This document shows positions 50,372-64,000 of a stretch of DNA of 64,000 nt, in pieces (positions within the stretch are counted from its first letter, which is position 1; each line of letters begins with the position of its first letter). Position numbers and translations under genes: made by a program. The notes beneath the pieces are model-generated. The model ran no database searches, was not told where the DNA came from, and worked only from the letters and a program-made list of their open reading frames with translations. The stretch comes from Limanda limanda (lineage: Eukaryota > Chordata > Actinopteri > Pleuronectiformes > Pleuronectidae), in contig NC_083638.1 in NCBI RefSeq assembly GCF_963576545.1, positions 7,861,022 through 7,925,021 of the forward strand. The letters are read 5' to 3'.

Positions 50372-52361
50372 AGATGACTTCACTGATGAGGACAGTTCAG
50401 ACTCTGACTGGATTAACACGCCCACAAAGAGAACAGCTACAGGAAAGCGCTGCCGCTCCGTCTCTGTTTCTCCAGCAGCGTCGCACATCAAGTCTCCGTC
50501 TAAGAACTCTGAGCATCGACCTCCCAGCAAGAGGATCCACGATGCATCTACAGGCTCCTCCTCCTCCTCTCGTACCCGTGGGACCATCTCCTCTCCACGC
50601 AGGAAGAGACAAGCGGCGAGGCGGCTTGTGGTCGAGGAAGAGGAAGGAGCAGATGATGGAGACCGGTGGCAGAACGCCACTGAGGAGGACGTGGAGCCTC
50701 CTCAGCCGCGGTTCAGACCCGAGAGGGACGTCGGGCCACAGCTGAACAGAACTGCAAACTACACACCTCTGGAACTCTTCCAGCTGTTCTTCTCCACGAC
50801 CGTGATCGACACTTTGGTGAGAAACACCAACGCCTACGGGAGGAAGAAATATCAGAACCACAGGGAGAGCTGGGTCCAGGTCACAGAGGCAGACATGTAC
50901 TCCTACATCAGCCTGGTCCTCTACATGGGGCTCGTCCCGCTGAAGACTCTGAAGGAGTTCTGGAGAGGGACTCAGCTGTTCAGCCTGCCGTTCCCGGCCT
51001 CCGTCATGCCCTGCAGACGCTTCCTCGCCATCTCCCGCAGCCTGCACATGAACGATCCCGCGGCCGAAGCAGCAAACGACACAAAGAAAGGAACTCCAGC
51101 TTATGACCGACTTTGCAAAATAAAGCCCCTCTACCAGCAGATCTTGGAGGCGTGCTACACCTTCTTTCATCCTCACCAGCACATCTCCATAGATGAACGC
51201 ATGGTGGCCAGTAAAGCCAGGATTGGGCTCAAGCAGTATATTAAAAACAAGCCGACTAAATGGGGCTTCAAGCTTTTCGTGTTAGCCGACTCGTCGTGTG
51301 GCTACACCCTGAACTTCTTCGTGTATGGGGGAAAGGACTGTGAACCCACAGGGAAGGGGCTGAGCTATGATGCTGTCATGAGACTTCTGAAGATACCCTT
51401 CCTGGGAAAAGGTTACAAGCTCTACGTGGACAACTATTACACCAGTCCGACACTATTCCTTGACCTCCTTCAGAGGAAGATCTGGGCGTGCGGCACCGTG
51501 CGCTCCAATATCTCTGGGTACCCCAAAACGAAAAGGAATGACATGGACAAGAAAACGATAAGAGGAACAATCCGGTGGATCAGAAAGGGGAAGCTGCTGT
51601 TTGTGAAGTGGTTGGACGCCCGCGAGGTAACGATGTGCTCCACCATGCACAAAGCCTACAGCAAGGACACGGCCAAGCGCCGGGTGAAGAACAAAGACGG
51701 AGAGTGGACGGTGAAGGAGGTGCCGGTTCCAGACTGCATCAAGGATTACAACCGGCACATGGGCGGCGTGGACCTGTCGGACGCGCTCATCGGATACTAC
51801 AAGGTCCTCCATAAGACCCAGAAGTGGTACAAGACTCTGTTCTATCACTTTGTGGACATAGCCACTGTGAACGCATTCATCCTCCACAAGGAGATGTGCA
51901 AACTGCAGAACCGGCCCGTGGTGACACAGAAGACCTTCAGGGAACAGCTGATTCTGTCCCTGGCTGAGATTGGGTCCACTCCGCGCCGGGCGGCTCCAAA
52001 GAACTTCATGTTGCCTGCTTCTCCGCTCAAAGTCCCACCGACCTCCCGAACAGCCCCAGCTCCGCCCTCAACGGCCCCAGCAGCCAATGGGACGTCAGCC
52101 TTCACATCTGCAGGAACCCCTGGATCTCCTCCTCCTGCAGCTGCAGCCGTGGCTCCGGGCCTAGGGCACCTGCCGTCTTACTTTGTAGAACAGATGAGCA
52201 ACGTGGCCCCCAGGTATCGAGCCACCGCCGGCAGACGGGCGTGTGTGGTCTGCAAGAGAAAGTCCTCTGTCTACTGCAGCACCTGCCAGAAAACACTGTG
52301 CTTCACGACCTTGAGGAACTGCTACAGCGAGTGGCACAGGCGCAACAACGTGTGCATGTGA
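50372..52361 (+). CDS. piggyBac-like (PGBD4-type) transposase, main exon
   Basis: Encodes residues 43-705 of a piggyBac-superfamily transposase, a nuclear DDE/DDD recombinase that in active elements performs seamless cut-and-paste at TTAA. Numbering is for the spliced 705-residue protein. An acidic/serine-rich and basic N-terminal region (to about residue 165) is followed by a DDE_Tnp_1_7-type core (about 172-547). Catalytic aspartates appear as SIDERM (D317), YVDNYY (D396) and GGVDLSD (D510 and D513). Their spacings of 79, 114 and 3 resemble those of insect piggyBac (D268, D346, D447, D450). A Pro/Ala-rich linker and a C-terminal cysteine-rich zinc-binding domain (from about 667) end NVCM. 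The frame is open throughout, without frameshift or stop, and is more GC-rich than the flanks. Human PGBD4 is the nearest named relative I recall, but orthology is not claimed. No TTAA-flanked terminal repeats were found, so domesticated gene versus element remnant is open. The protein cannot start inside this exon without losing the acidic N-terminus. Confidence 0.92.
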
Positions 52362-52658
52362 GAGCGTGGAAACGAACTGTTCAATGAATGCATTCATACT
52401 GCTCGTCTTCTTTATCTCTTTATTACCCATTCGAATACCTCAAAGTGTTTCTGAAACAATTATCACAGCATGAAAGGATAAATTCAAACACTATGTTGTA
52501 TTCATGTGCAGATTCTAGTGTGTGCAGGCTTCAGTTAGCTGGTCTTTGACAAACCGGCTTTAAACGGATACAAATGACGGTGATTAAAAGTGGTCGACAC
52601 ATTCTTATGGAGAAGCTGCCACTGATATCAATGCTTAATACATTTTTTTTTTTTATCA

Positions 52659-52664
52659 AATAAA
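52659..52664 (+). promoter_or_regulatory. polyadenylation signal AATAAA of the piggyBac-like gene
   Basis: A canonical AATAAA lies about 300 bp after the transposase stop and is the first strong signal downstream. Further AATAAA-like motifs occur near 53730-53740 and could serve a longer 3' UTR. Confidence 0.5.
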
Positions 52665-55600
52665 GTTCATGGTCAAGATAAATTAAATTAAAAAGGATTA
52701 AAAGCTGAACTATCATCGTGTCTTTGACCAGCGAGCTCCCACCGAGTGATTCAGGGATTCAGTTTCATAAGTAGAGACACTCTCGGCACTGCTGCAGAAC
52801 CAGAAGCCTCATTCCATCTGTTTTTATAAGAGAAACCGTGGATTGACAGTTGTTTTTATACTTTAATGTGAACTAGTTTCACCGTTTACATGAAACACAA
52901 GAGTCTCTTCTTATTCAGATATTTGTTTCTGTCACCATCCTGGGTTTTTTGGGTTGTGTGGTTGGCACGGAGACGTGTTTTTGACTTTTTGGCATCCCGG
53001 CTAATCTTTGACATTTCCACCTACCTCAGCTGTCGAGGATGAAGCCAACTTGGTTTCTGGCTGCGTTTAACATGCTCGGCTAGATTTGGCTTCTCCGGCT
53101 CGACTTCCAGGGACCAGGATACTGTGACTCAGGTCCAGGTTGCAGCAGCAGCACAGATTCCAGAAAGTAACTAGTACAAGGTGTTTATTTTATTAACAAG
53201 TATATGGACTTGTGTATGGATTTCTGAAATCTAAATGTTTACACTCACGTACTTGATAAAACATACTTCATTACAGTTGACCAGATGGACTCTACCTCAC
53301 TCCACCGATATGAAATCAAGTCAAACTTAGATGTTTTTAATGTGTTTTATATAATATATTATATATTACTAGTCTTCCACTGGAAACACGTTACAGCTGT
53401 TTATGCTTATTTAAGAGATGCAGAGAGTGAAACACATTTTATAACTCTGAGCTAGATCAATTTTGTTTTGTGCTGATGGAAATTGTATTTTTATCTCATA
53501 AAGCAGTTCAATGTTTTGGCACATTCTTGATTTTATTGTATTTGACAAACTGCATCACGTCTGACTGGAGTTGAGATATGGATTTGTGTTCATGTAAGAA
53601 CAATTTTTAAAAGTCTGAAAACATGTTTTTATTTTTGTTGTGCATTCGAAGAGCTTCTGTTATTTTCATTAATATTTTATAATGTTTACATGAAGTGCAG
53701 ATTGTGTTATTTTGGATGATTTTGTAAAAATAAAATAAAAGCCAAACTTTGTTAAGTCAAGAGACTCGAAGAGGATTTAGTTTTACAGTAAAGACTCTGG
53801 ATCATTTCAGCGTCTCCTCGGAGAAGATGCTCCGGATGATTCACTGATGCTAAATATGTAAAATAATGATGTGGCACATTTGGAGTGTCACTAAACAAAA
53901 CCTTTTTTCATTATCATCAAAGTGATTCATCATCATTTAGGAACTTTGGAGACTTCTCTCAGAGATTTTTGACTCTGAAATATCTCAAATCTTTGTAAGT
54001 TGTACACAGATATTCAATATTTTAATGGAGTGTTTGCTCGACTTCGTGCAAATAGATTCTTAAAGAACAAACTGCAGCTGCTCTCTCTCTGTTTTATTTA
54101 CATCTACGTGAGTTCTTGAGTGAATGTGTGAAACCGGGAGCCGCTCTCAACATTAAATCAAGCAACATTCTAATAAATACACCTGGTGCCATGAGCCTCA
54201 GGGTGAATCCCTTCAGAGGAATCAGACCTCTGCACTCATTCGTTCGGGTGATACATATTAAGATGTTTAAGGTCTTCCTGTCAAACGCTTCAGGTATTTT
54301 ATTCATAAGTGTCGGCCAGCAGAGTCTCTGGGAATCATTCTAATATGTGAAGATATGAAACATGATGTGATTGACAACTGTAAAGATGCTACAGCTAAAA
54401 TATTTACAGGTAAAAGGCAGCAAGGTTAAATACAGGTTAAAAACTGAGGCTGATCCACACATCACAGCAAAGAGGTTTTATTTAACTCGAGTTTACTGTT
54501 TATAGTAATAAGGTTTGGGGTCATGGGACTGAGGCAGCTGTGGCCCGGGGGGTAGAGCGGCTCATCGAGTAATCGAAAGGTCGGTGGTGCTGCCAAAAAA
54601 TGTAATGTAGTGTAAAGTAGCAGCAGGAGTGCAGAAGGTGCAGAAGACGATATGATTGCATGTTTACATAACCCTGGAGTTCCAGTGACGAGCGGACTTC
54701 TAGTCTCGACATGTTTGACAGAAGTAAAGTAATCACAGAGTGAAATCTACGACCCGGCCGAGTGAATCCTCAGGCTTCAATCCAACAGAGCAGCTGTGGA
54801 GATTTGAAAGGAGAACGTAGAGCAACTGAACTGCTCAGAAGAGTGACAGAGAGAATGAATTCTTGCTCAGGAGGAGTCAGACACAAAATAAGAACATAGA
54901 TAACACTGCAACATCTGCAGATCTAAGTGTAATAATCCTGAATTTAGATAATAATAAACCTGTTGCAAATTTTTTCTTATGGATGATTATCTTATAACAC
55001 TTTAACTTAAGTCGAGTAAATGAAAACTTGCTTTGTCTTGAGAAGCAACTTTTTTGTTGTTTTATTCAACTAGGTATGGACATGTGAGTAAAGTCTGTAG
55101 ATGTCTTATCTGGGTATTAAAGTGTAAATACATGAAGACTTTATAAATATAATACAAAATAATAAATAAAACAAAGTTCATTACAGTTATATTTGTGAAC
55201 ATTGTTTAAATTATTTGGTTTTATGCTTCTTGGGCTTAGGCTAAAAACAAAAACATGTATTATTATTACTTAACACATTGAGAACACTCAGTTTAGTTGG
55301 ATACTGTAAATACATTAACTCAAAAACCAAATACAGTAGCATTAGAATGTACTAAGAACTGTATGTAAATAGGGCCCACAGTTATAACGTGTCCACGCAT
55401 CCTTTAATTAGAAAATAGCTATACATAGAGACTCAGAGAAACTCAGGCGGAGGACATATGAGGAAGCAGGAAGCAGGGATGATGCAGAAGTAAACTGAAG
55501 TCGGAGTGAACCCTGATCCGACCCGACTCCGAAGCGAATAGAAGCCGAATGGAAGCCCCATGCAAACACACACATTAGCAGCCAGGTGCAGCTGTGGCGC

Positions 55601-56481
55601 TGTTCTGCCTGTGATTAATGTTCTGATAGCTCCTGATGTGAGCCCCCCCTCTGTGATTGTATATCCTGTGTCTGCAGATAAGAGACTGTTTAACCTCCTG
55701 CCAATCACAAGCTCAGACGTTATTTGGTTTTTCCTCTGAACGTGAAATTGGGAGCAGTTCTGCCGGCGCTGAATCTCATATCTCAGTCCATAAAGCTGCG
55801 GCTCCACAGACAAACTTTTGTTTCCATTTCACAGGAGATTAATAGTTTCAGGCAGAGCGAGGCCCGGATCTGACACAGTTTAATGACTGACAAAAAGTGT
55901 TAATATCACATTGCTTATTCAATCTCTTTTTATAGCCGTGTAGGTAATGGCTCAAAGTGTTTGATGTCTGCCTTTTTCATATTGCATACTGGAATATTTC
56001 AGTCCAAACCATTCAGGTACTTTATTCTCAATCATTTGAATATTGCAATAAGTTATATTTGGTGGTTCAGGTACCTTGTATCCAAAATACTCGTTTAGGC
56101 TGCAGAACAGAGAAGGTGTCAATGACAACAAACTTCATTCCTTGGTATTAACTTTCATCCTAAAAGATCCAAACTCATGAGGACAGCGTCAAATTCACAC
56201 GACAGTTCAGGCCTGCACGGACTAAAATGCATCCTGAATGTTTCTCCTGTGACCAAATGATATTGGTTCGGATTTATGTGCAAATAAACACTGTCATTTC
56301 TGTTTGAAAAAGACCAAATGCTGTTGTTTGTTACTCAGAGTTTACAGAATCAAGAGGGACTGAAGGAATGAAGGAATGAATGCTCAGATCTGCTATGAAG
56401 ACAGATTTGCATTCCCACAACAAAAGGAATGTGACCACGTGTTCCAGAGCGATCAGATCTCAGGATGCATTGAGGACACTT
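52665..56481. other. Downstream of the transposase gene, no gene recognised
   Basis: AT-rich, with the SINE-like fragment at 54529. I looked here for a TTAA-flanked inverted copy of any 5' flank and found none that is convincing. Confidence 0.5.
54529..54595 (+). repeat. tRNA-derived SINE-like element, 5' fragment
   Basis: Only the head is present: GGCAGCTGTGGCCCGGGGGG, TAGAGCGGCTCATCGAGTAA and GAAAGGTCGGTGGT. It then breaks off before the B-box region is complete. Confidence 0.5.
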
Positions 56482-56845
56482 CAGGTTCAGACCTCAACTT
56501 AGCACTGACCACTTGCTATCGGACGGATGTCACTACCGCAGGAAGAGCAGCTTGCAAAGGAATCTGAAGGAGTGGGTAGAATAAGCCTCGTGTCACTGTG
56601 ACCTCCCATCGAACCAGAAAAAAATGAATAAAATACTGTTAGATTAAAACTCTTCACAGGTTCAGACCTTAACTTAGCACTGACCACTCGCTATTGGACA
56701 GCTGAAAGAAGTCCGATACAGCAGGAAAAAGGAAAAGCTGGGTTTGGGCGTTTGCAGAGCAGCTTGCAGAGGAATCTGAAGGAGTGGGTGGAATAAGCCT
56801 CGTGTCACTACGACCCACAACTGAATACATTTAGATTTCAAACTA
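56482..56845. repeat. Tandem duplication, offset 175 bp
   Basis: CAGGTTCAGACCTCAACTTA at 56482 recurs at 56657 with one change. GCAGCTTGCAAAGGAATCTG and GAATAAGCCTCGTGTCACT also occur in both copies. The second copy carries about 50 extra bases around 56704-56755, starting GAAAGAAGTCCGATACAGCA. Confidence 0.8.
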
Positions 56846-57284
56846 TTCACAATCTTGAAGTTAGAACATGTCAAGCCAGGCAGTAAAGTAGATTATCAGC
56901 TCTGCATGGTGACATGTTTTCCATCAAGGGGAAACCAGGGACACAAACCACTCAACTCATTATTCCATGTGTCAGAGCTGATCGCTGACCCCGAGCTCGG
57001 CCAATCAGACGGACAGCATATGCCCCAACAATCCCGAGCGCCCTGTCATTACGGCGGCGGTGGCGGAGTGTCAGCCCCCCCCGCTGTCGCTCTCTGACAG
57101 GCCTCATCACATCATTACACAGCGTTACTGTTCTTAATGAAGTCAACAGCTCCCCTCCTCTCTGCTGCGTGACTCATTAAATGATCTAACATGTGAATAA
57201 CCCAGGGCTCAATTATCAAGTCGCTCTCCTGCTCACCTCCTCCTCCTCCTCCTCCTCCTCCTCCTCCTCCTCCTCCTCCTCCTC

Positions 57285-57320
<36 letters not shown>

Positions 57321-59399
57321 CTCCTCTTCCTCCTCAGGAACCCAACGCTGACACTCAGTCACATCCCGGGCTTGTTCTGCCGCTGTGCATGTTGAAGAGG
57401 TCCTGGCCGGGGTTAAAGCAATTTATCTCTGAGCCAATATTGGCTTTCTATTAGATATTCAGACAAGCTGCCCGCTGCCAGCGTGATTGACGTTCTCCCG
57501 GGTAAAATCTAATTATTTTTTTATGGGTTGTTATAACATGAAAAACTCTGACGTTTGAAGATACTGAGTAAAGAGATGCAGCCGGACGTCAGTGGAACTG
57601 GATTGATGAGCGAACCCCTTTCTGCTGTGTGTATTTTATCGGGCAGGGTGAGATGGAGATGTCACGAGGAGTGAGCTGTCATTCACTTTCTGAAATGAAT
57701 ATATAACCGGTGGAGTTTCAAGATGTGATTTACTTGATGTGACGGCCGCAGCATGAATGTCTTCGCAGGCAATCTGCTCCAAATGAGCAAACTGACTAAA
57801 TGTGCCGTTCAATTTCGTTCATATATAGAGCCACTACAGAAATGTCAATATATAAAATGAACTAGCAAGACAATTTACAGACGTAATAACTGAGAGTTTA
57901 ACATACGAAAATGTCACCTACTATATCTCTCTCGTAAAAAAACAAAGGGGAGCTTCATAACTATTTACATTTACTATAAGAATGAATAATACAAAATGCA
58001 TGTTGGCATTTTAACACCTGAAATAAAGAGAAAGTTTCCTCTTTCTTGTTCTAAGTAGCTGTCACAGCTTTATTCTTCAGAATTGGCTCTAGCTGGTTGA
58101 ACCGTGGATCAGTTATAAATACTTAGAAGTTATTAAAAAACAGAGTTTATCTCCAATATTCAGGAGGAAATTTGTAAAATATGAAGAATTCAACACAGAG
58201 TTTGGTGGATTTGTTACAGCGGCAGTTCTTCTGGTTCAAGAAGCCGGGGATTGTGGGTAATATCCTGCATTCCGTTGTATTTCCTAGCCCTGCAGAATCA
58301 TCACCACCTGTAGCTAAAGGGGGCGCTGTTACCCAGTGTGGCTTCACCAGCTAGCTAGCTCGTCTGCTACGTGCATTGCCTACTGTGGCATGTCGATGAA
58401 ACAATCCCAGGAAGGTGTAACAGGTGTGTGCAGTTGTTGCGTGTGAATCATCCAATCAGAGGCCTCACATGCTCGTCACACGGGGGAGTTCATCTCCCTT
58501 CCCTGCAGGACGCTCCTCACGTGAAGGTCACCCAAAATCCACCATCTGCTCTTTATTAGCGCTCAACCTTTGGAGTCAGCCATCTGCCGGCAGAAGAGCT
58601 GAACGTCTGAAGTCTTCCTGCAGGAAGCAGCGAGGAGATAAACACCGAGACGCCGGCTTGTGTTTCTTCACATGTGACGACCTTCGACTGACAACGTTCA
58701 CACACCGAGCTCCACAGCTGCTGGGACATCCTCCGCTTCTCTCTTTACACCGTGTTCCTGTCGTTCGGGATTTATTGGCCAAACAAGCTAAAGGCTGAAT
58801 GGAGAGTGCGTTCATTAATTATTCCCATGGCAGCGAATATGAGGCGTGTCGGTGGGAGGAAACCATGAAGATGACATTCATCACCAGACAAGCAGGAGAC
58901 GCATGAACACAGGTGGAAGCAATTCCAATATTAGAAGATCAAAGTTGTTCAGTCATATTAACTGTAATTAACTGTTATGTAATGCATTCATGACATGAAT
59001 GTAAAGAAGGTGGAGGTCAACCTTGAATAAGCAAAATATATATAATATAATGTGCATATTTATGAATAAATAGCATTTTCTGATTAACTTAACCTGAATA
59101 AGGTCACACTCTGAATAAATGTGGAGTATGTTTACGTCTTAATTATATTATAACATCCTTTTACAGTTCTCACAGCATTTTGTAAACTCGACGTACATCA
59201 GATACCAACTGCGTTTTAACTTCAGCATCATGTATGAAGCTTTTTTCAGGTTGAGGTTTATACTTTTGGCAGATGTAGGACGCAGTGGACGTAATATTGA
59301 CGTGAGTCAAAGTCAGAGTATTCTTTATTTAATATGTCAACAGGAATATATTAGCAGTACTGATGAGGTCTATAGTCTACAGATCTATGCCTCGTAGGT
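56846..59399. other. Intronic sequence, no gene recognised
   Basis: Contains the CCT/CGTCCT tract. Frames near 58370-58815 lack recognisable domains. Confidence 0.5.
57236..57335. repeat. (CCT)n with a CGTCCT sub-block
   Basis: About 18 CCT units, then four or five CGTCCT hexamers, then CCT/CTT. It is pyrimidine-rich throughout. Confidence 0.93.
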
Positions 59400-59600
59400 T
59401 TGCGCAACTATTCTTATTAAAAACCTCATCAGTAAACTTAACCATGATCAACTTATGCTGAACCCGAACCTAACCACTTAGTACAAACCCTAACCAGGAC
59501 CTTAGAAATTACGTTTTGCTTCATAGGACCGAGCTTTGGTCCACATGAGGTTGAATGGTCCAGAAAATCCTAACGCTAACCCTCCTATAAAGGTAACACA

Positions 59601-59641
<41 letters not shown>
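59400..59641 (+). repeat. CA-tailed dispersed repeat
   Basis: AACCCGAACCTAACC-type stretches are followed by GGACCGAGCTTTGGTCCACA, a TCCTAACGCTAACCCTCC block and a (CA)n tail at 59597-59640. This layout resembles a common fish element that ends in a CA microsatellite, so the CA tract may be part of the insertion. Confidence 0.4.
59597..59640. repeat. (CA)n microsatellite
   Basis: CA tract with one TA interruption that forms the tail of the dispersed repeat at 59400. Confidence 0.93.

Positions 59642-64000
<4,359 letters not shown>

Noticed and set aside
50374..50745. 123-codon plus frame starting at an ATG two bases into transposase exon 2
   Set aside because: It is out of frame with the transposase, low-complexity (Ser/Pro/Arg-rich), and has no recognised domain.
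50397..51182. 261-codon minus-strand frame opposite the transposase
   Set aside because: It is a shadow of the GC-rich transposase exon. The plus-strand frame has recognisable catalytic motifs and this one has none.
48344..54440. Candidate piggyBac ends: TTAACCTTAAAGATCAC (48344) and, inverted, TTAACCTTGCTGCCTTTT (ending near 54427)
   Set aside because: Only TTAACCTT is shared, and the left sequence lies inside an older local duplication, so they are not credible terminal inverted repeats.

Overview
The window is vertebrate, almost certainly teleost, genomic DNA. It is gene-poor and intron-like, with dense CA/GT, GATA and GGAT microsatellites, GC-rich minisatellites, tRNA-derived SINE-like elements and other dispersed repeats of the kind common in fish introns. 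There are no bacterial-style operons. Most long open frames are microsatellite translations (CVCV, THTH, SIYL, LSSVLCP) and are not genes.

Only two protein-coding loci can be supported. (1) A single 126-bp exon on the minus strand (12699-12824) encodes one calcium-binding EGF-like domain. It is flanked by phase-1 AG/GT splice sites and best matches NELL1. No other NELL1 exon was recognised, so the rest of the window is read as two large nell1 introns; higher coordinates are 5' in that gene. (2) On the plus strand at 49280-52361, antisense inside the nell1 intron, lies a complete piggyBac-type (PGBD4-like) transposase gene. It has a short acidic first exon (49280-49407), a GT-AG intron and a large second exon (50372-52361), giving 705 residues. 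All four piggyBac catalytic aspartates and the C-terminal cysteine-rich domain are present. A polyadenylation signal follows 300 bp after the stop. No convincing terminal inverted repeats with TTAA were found, so it may be a domesticated gene or a degenerate element that has kept its ORF.

Layout: 1-9.4 kb, intron with a few dispersed repeats; 9.4-11.3 kb, a 1.9-kb minisatellite of 27-bp units with a 756-bp higher-order period; 12.7 kb, the nell1 exon; 13-25 kb, SINE-like copies, many CA/GT tracts and a 0.74-kb GA/GATA array; 25.5-28 kb, a cluster of one dispersed repeat family; 28.8-29.4 kb, a heptamer array; 30-47 kb, mostly unremarkable intron with further dispersed repeats and a TTGG array next to one of them; 47.3-48.4 kb, a local tandem duplication; 49-52.7 kb, the transposase gene; 53-64 kb, intron with a 175-bp tandem duplication, a CCT/CGTCCT tract and long CA/GT tracts.

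The two genes have no evident functional link; the transposase gene appears to be a nested passenger. The best candidate for something undescribed is this intact, intron-containing piggyBac gene, whose predicted start codon lies at one arm of an 18-bp inverted repeat enclosing a minisatellite.
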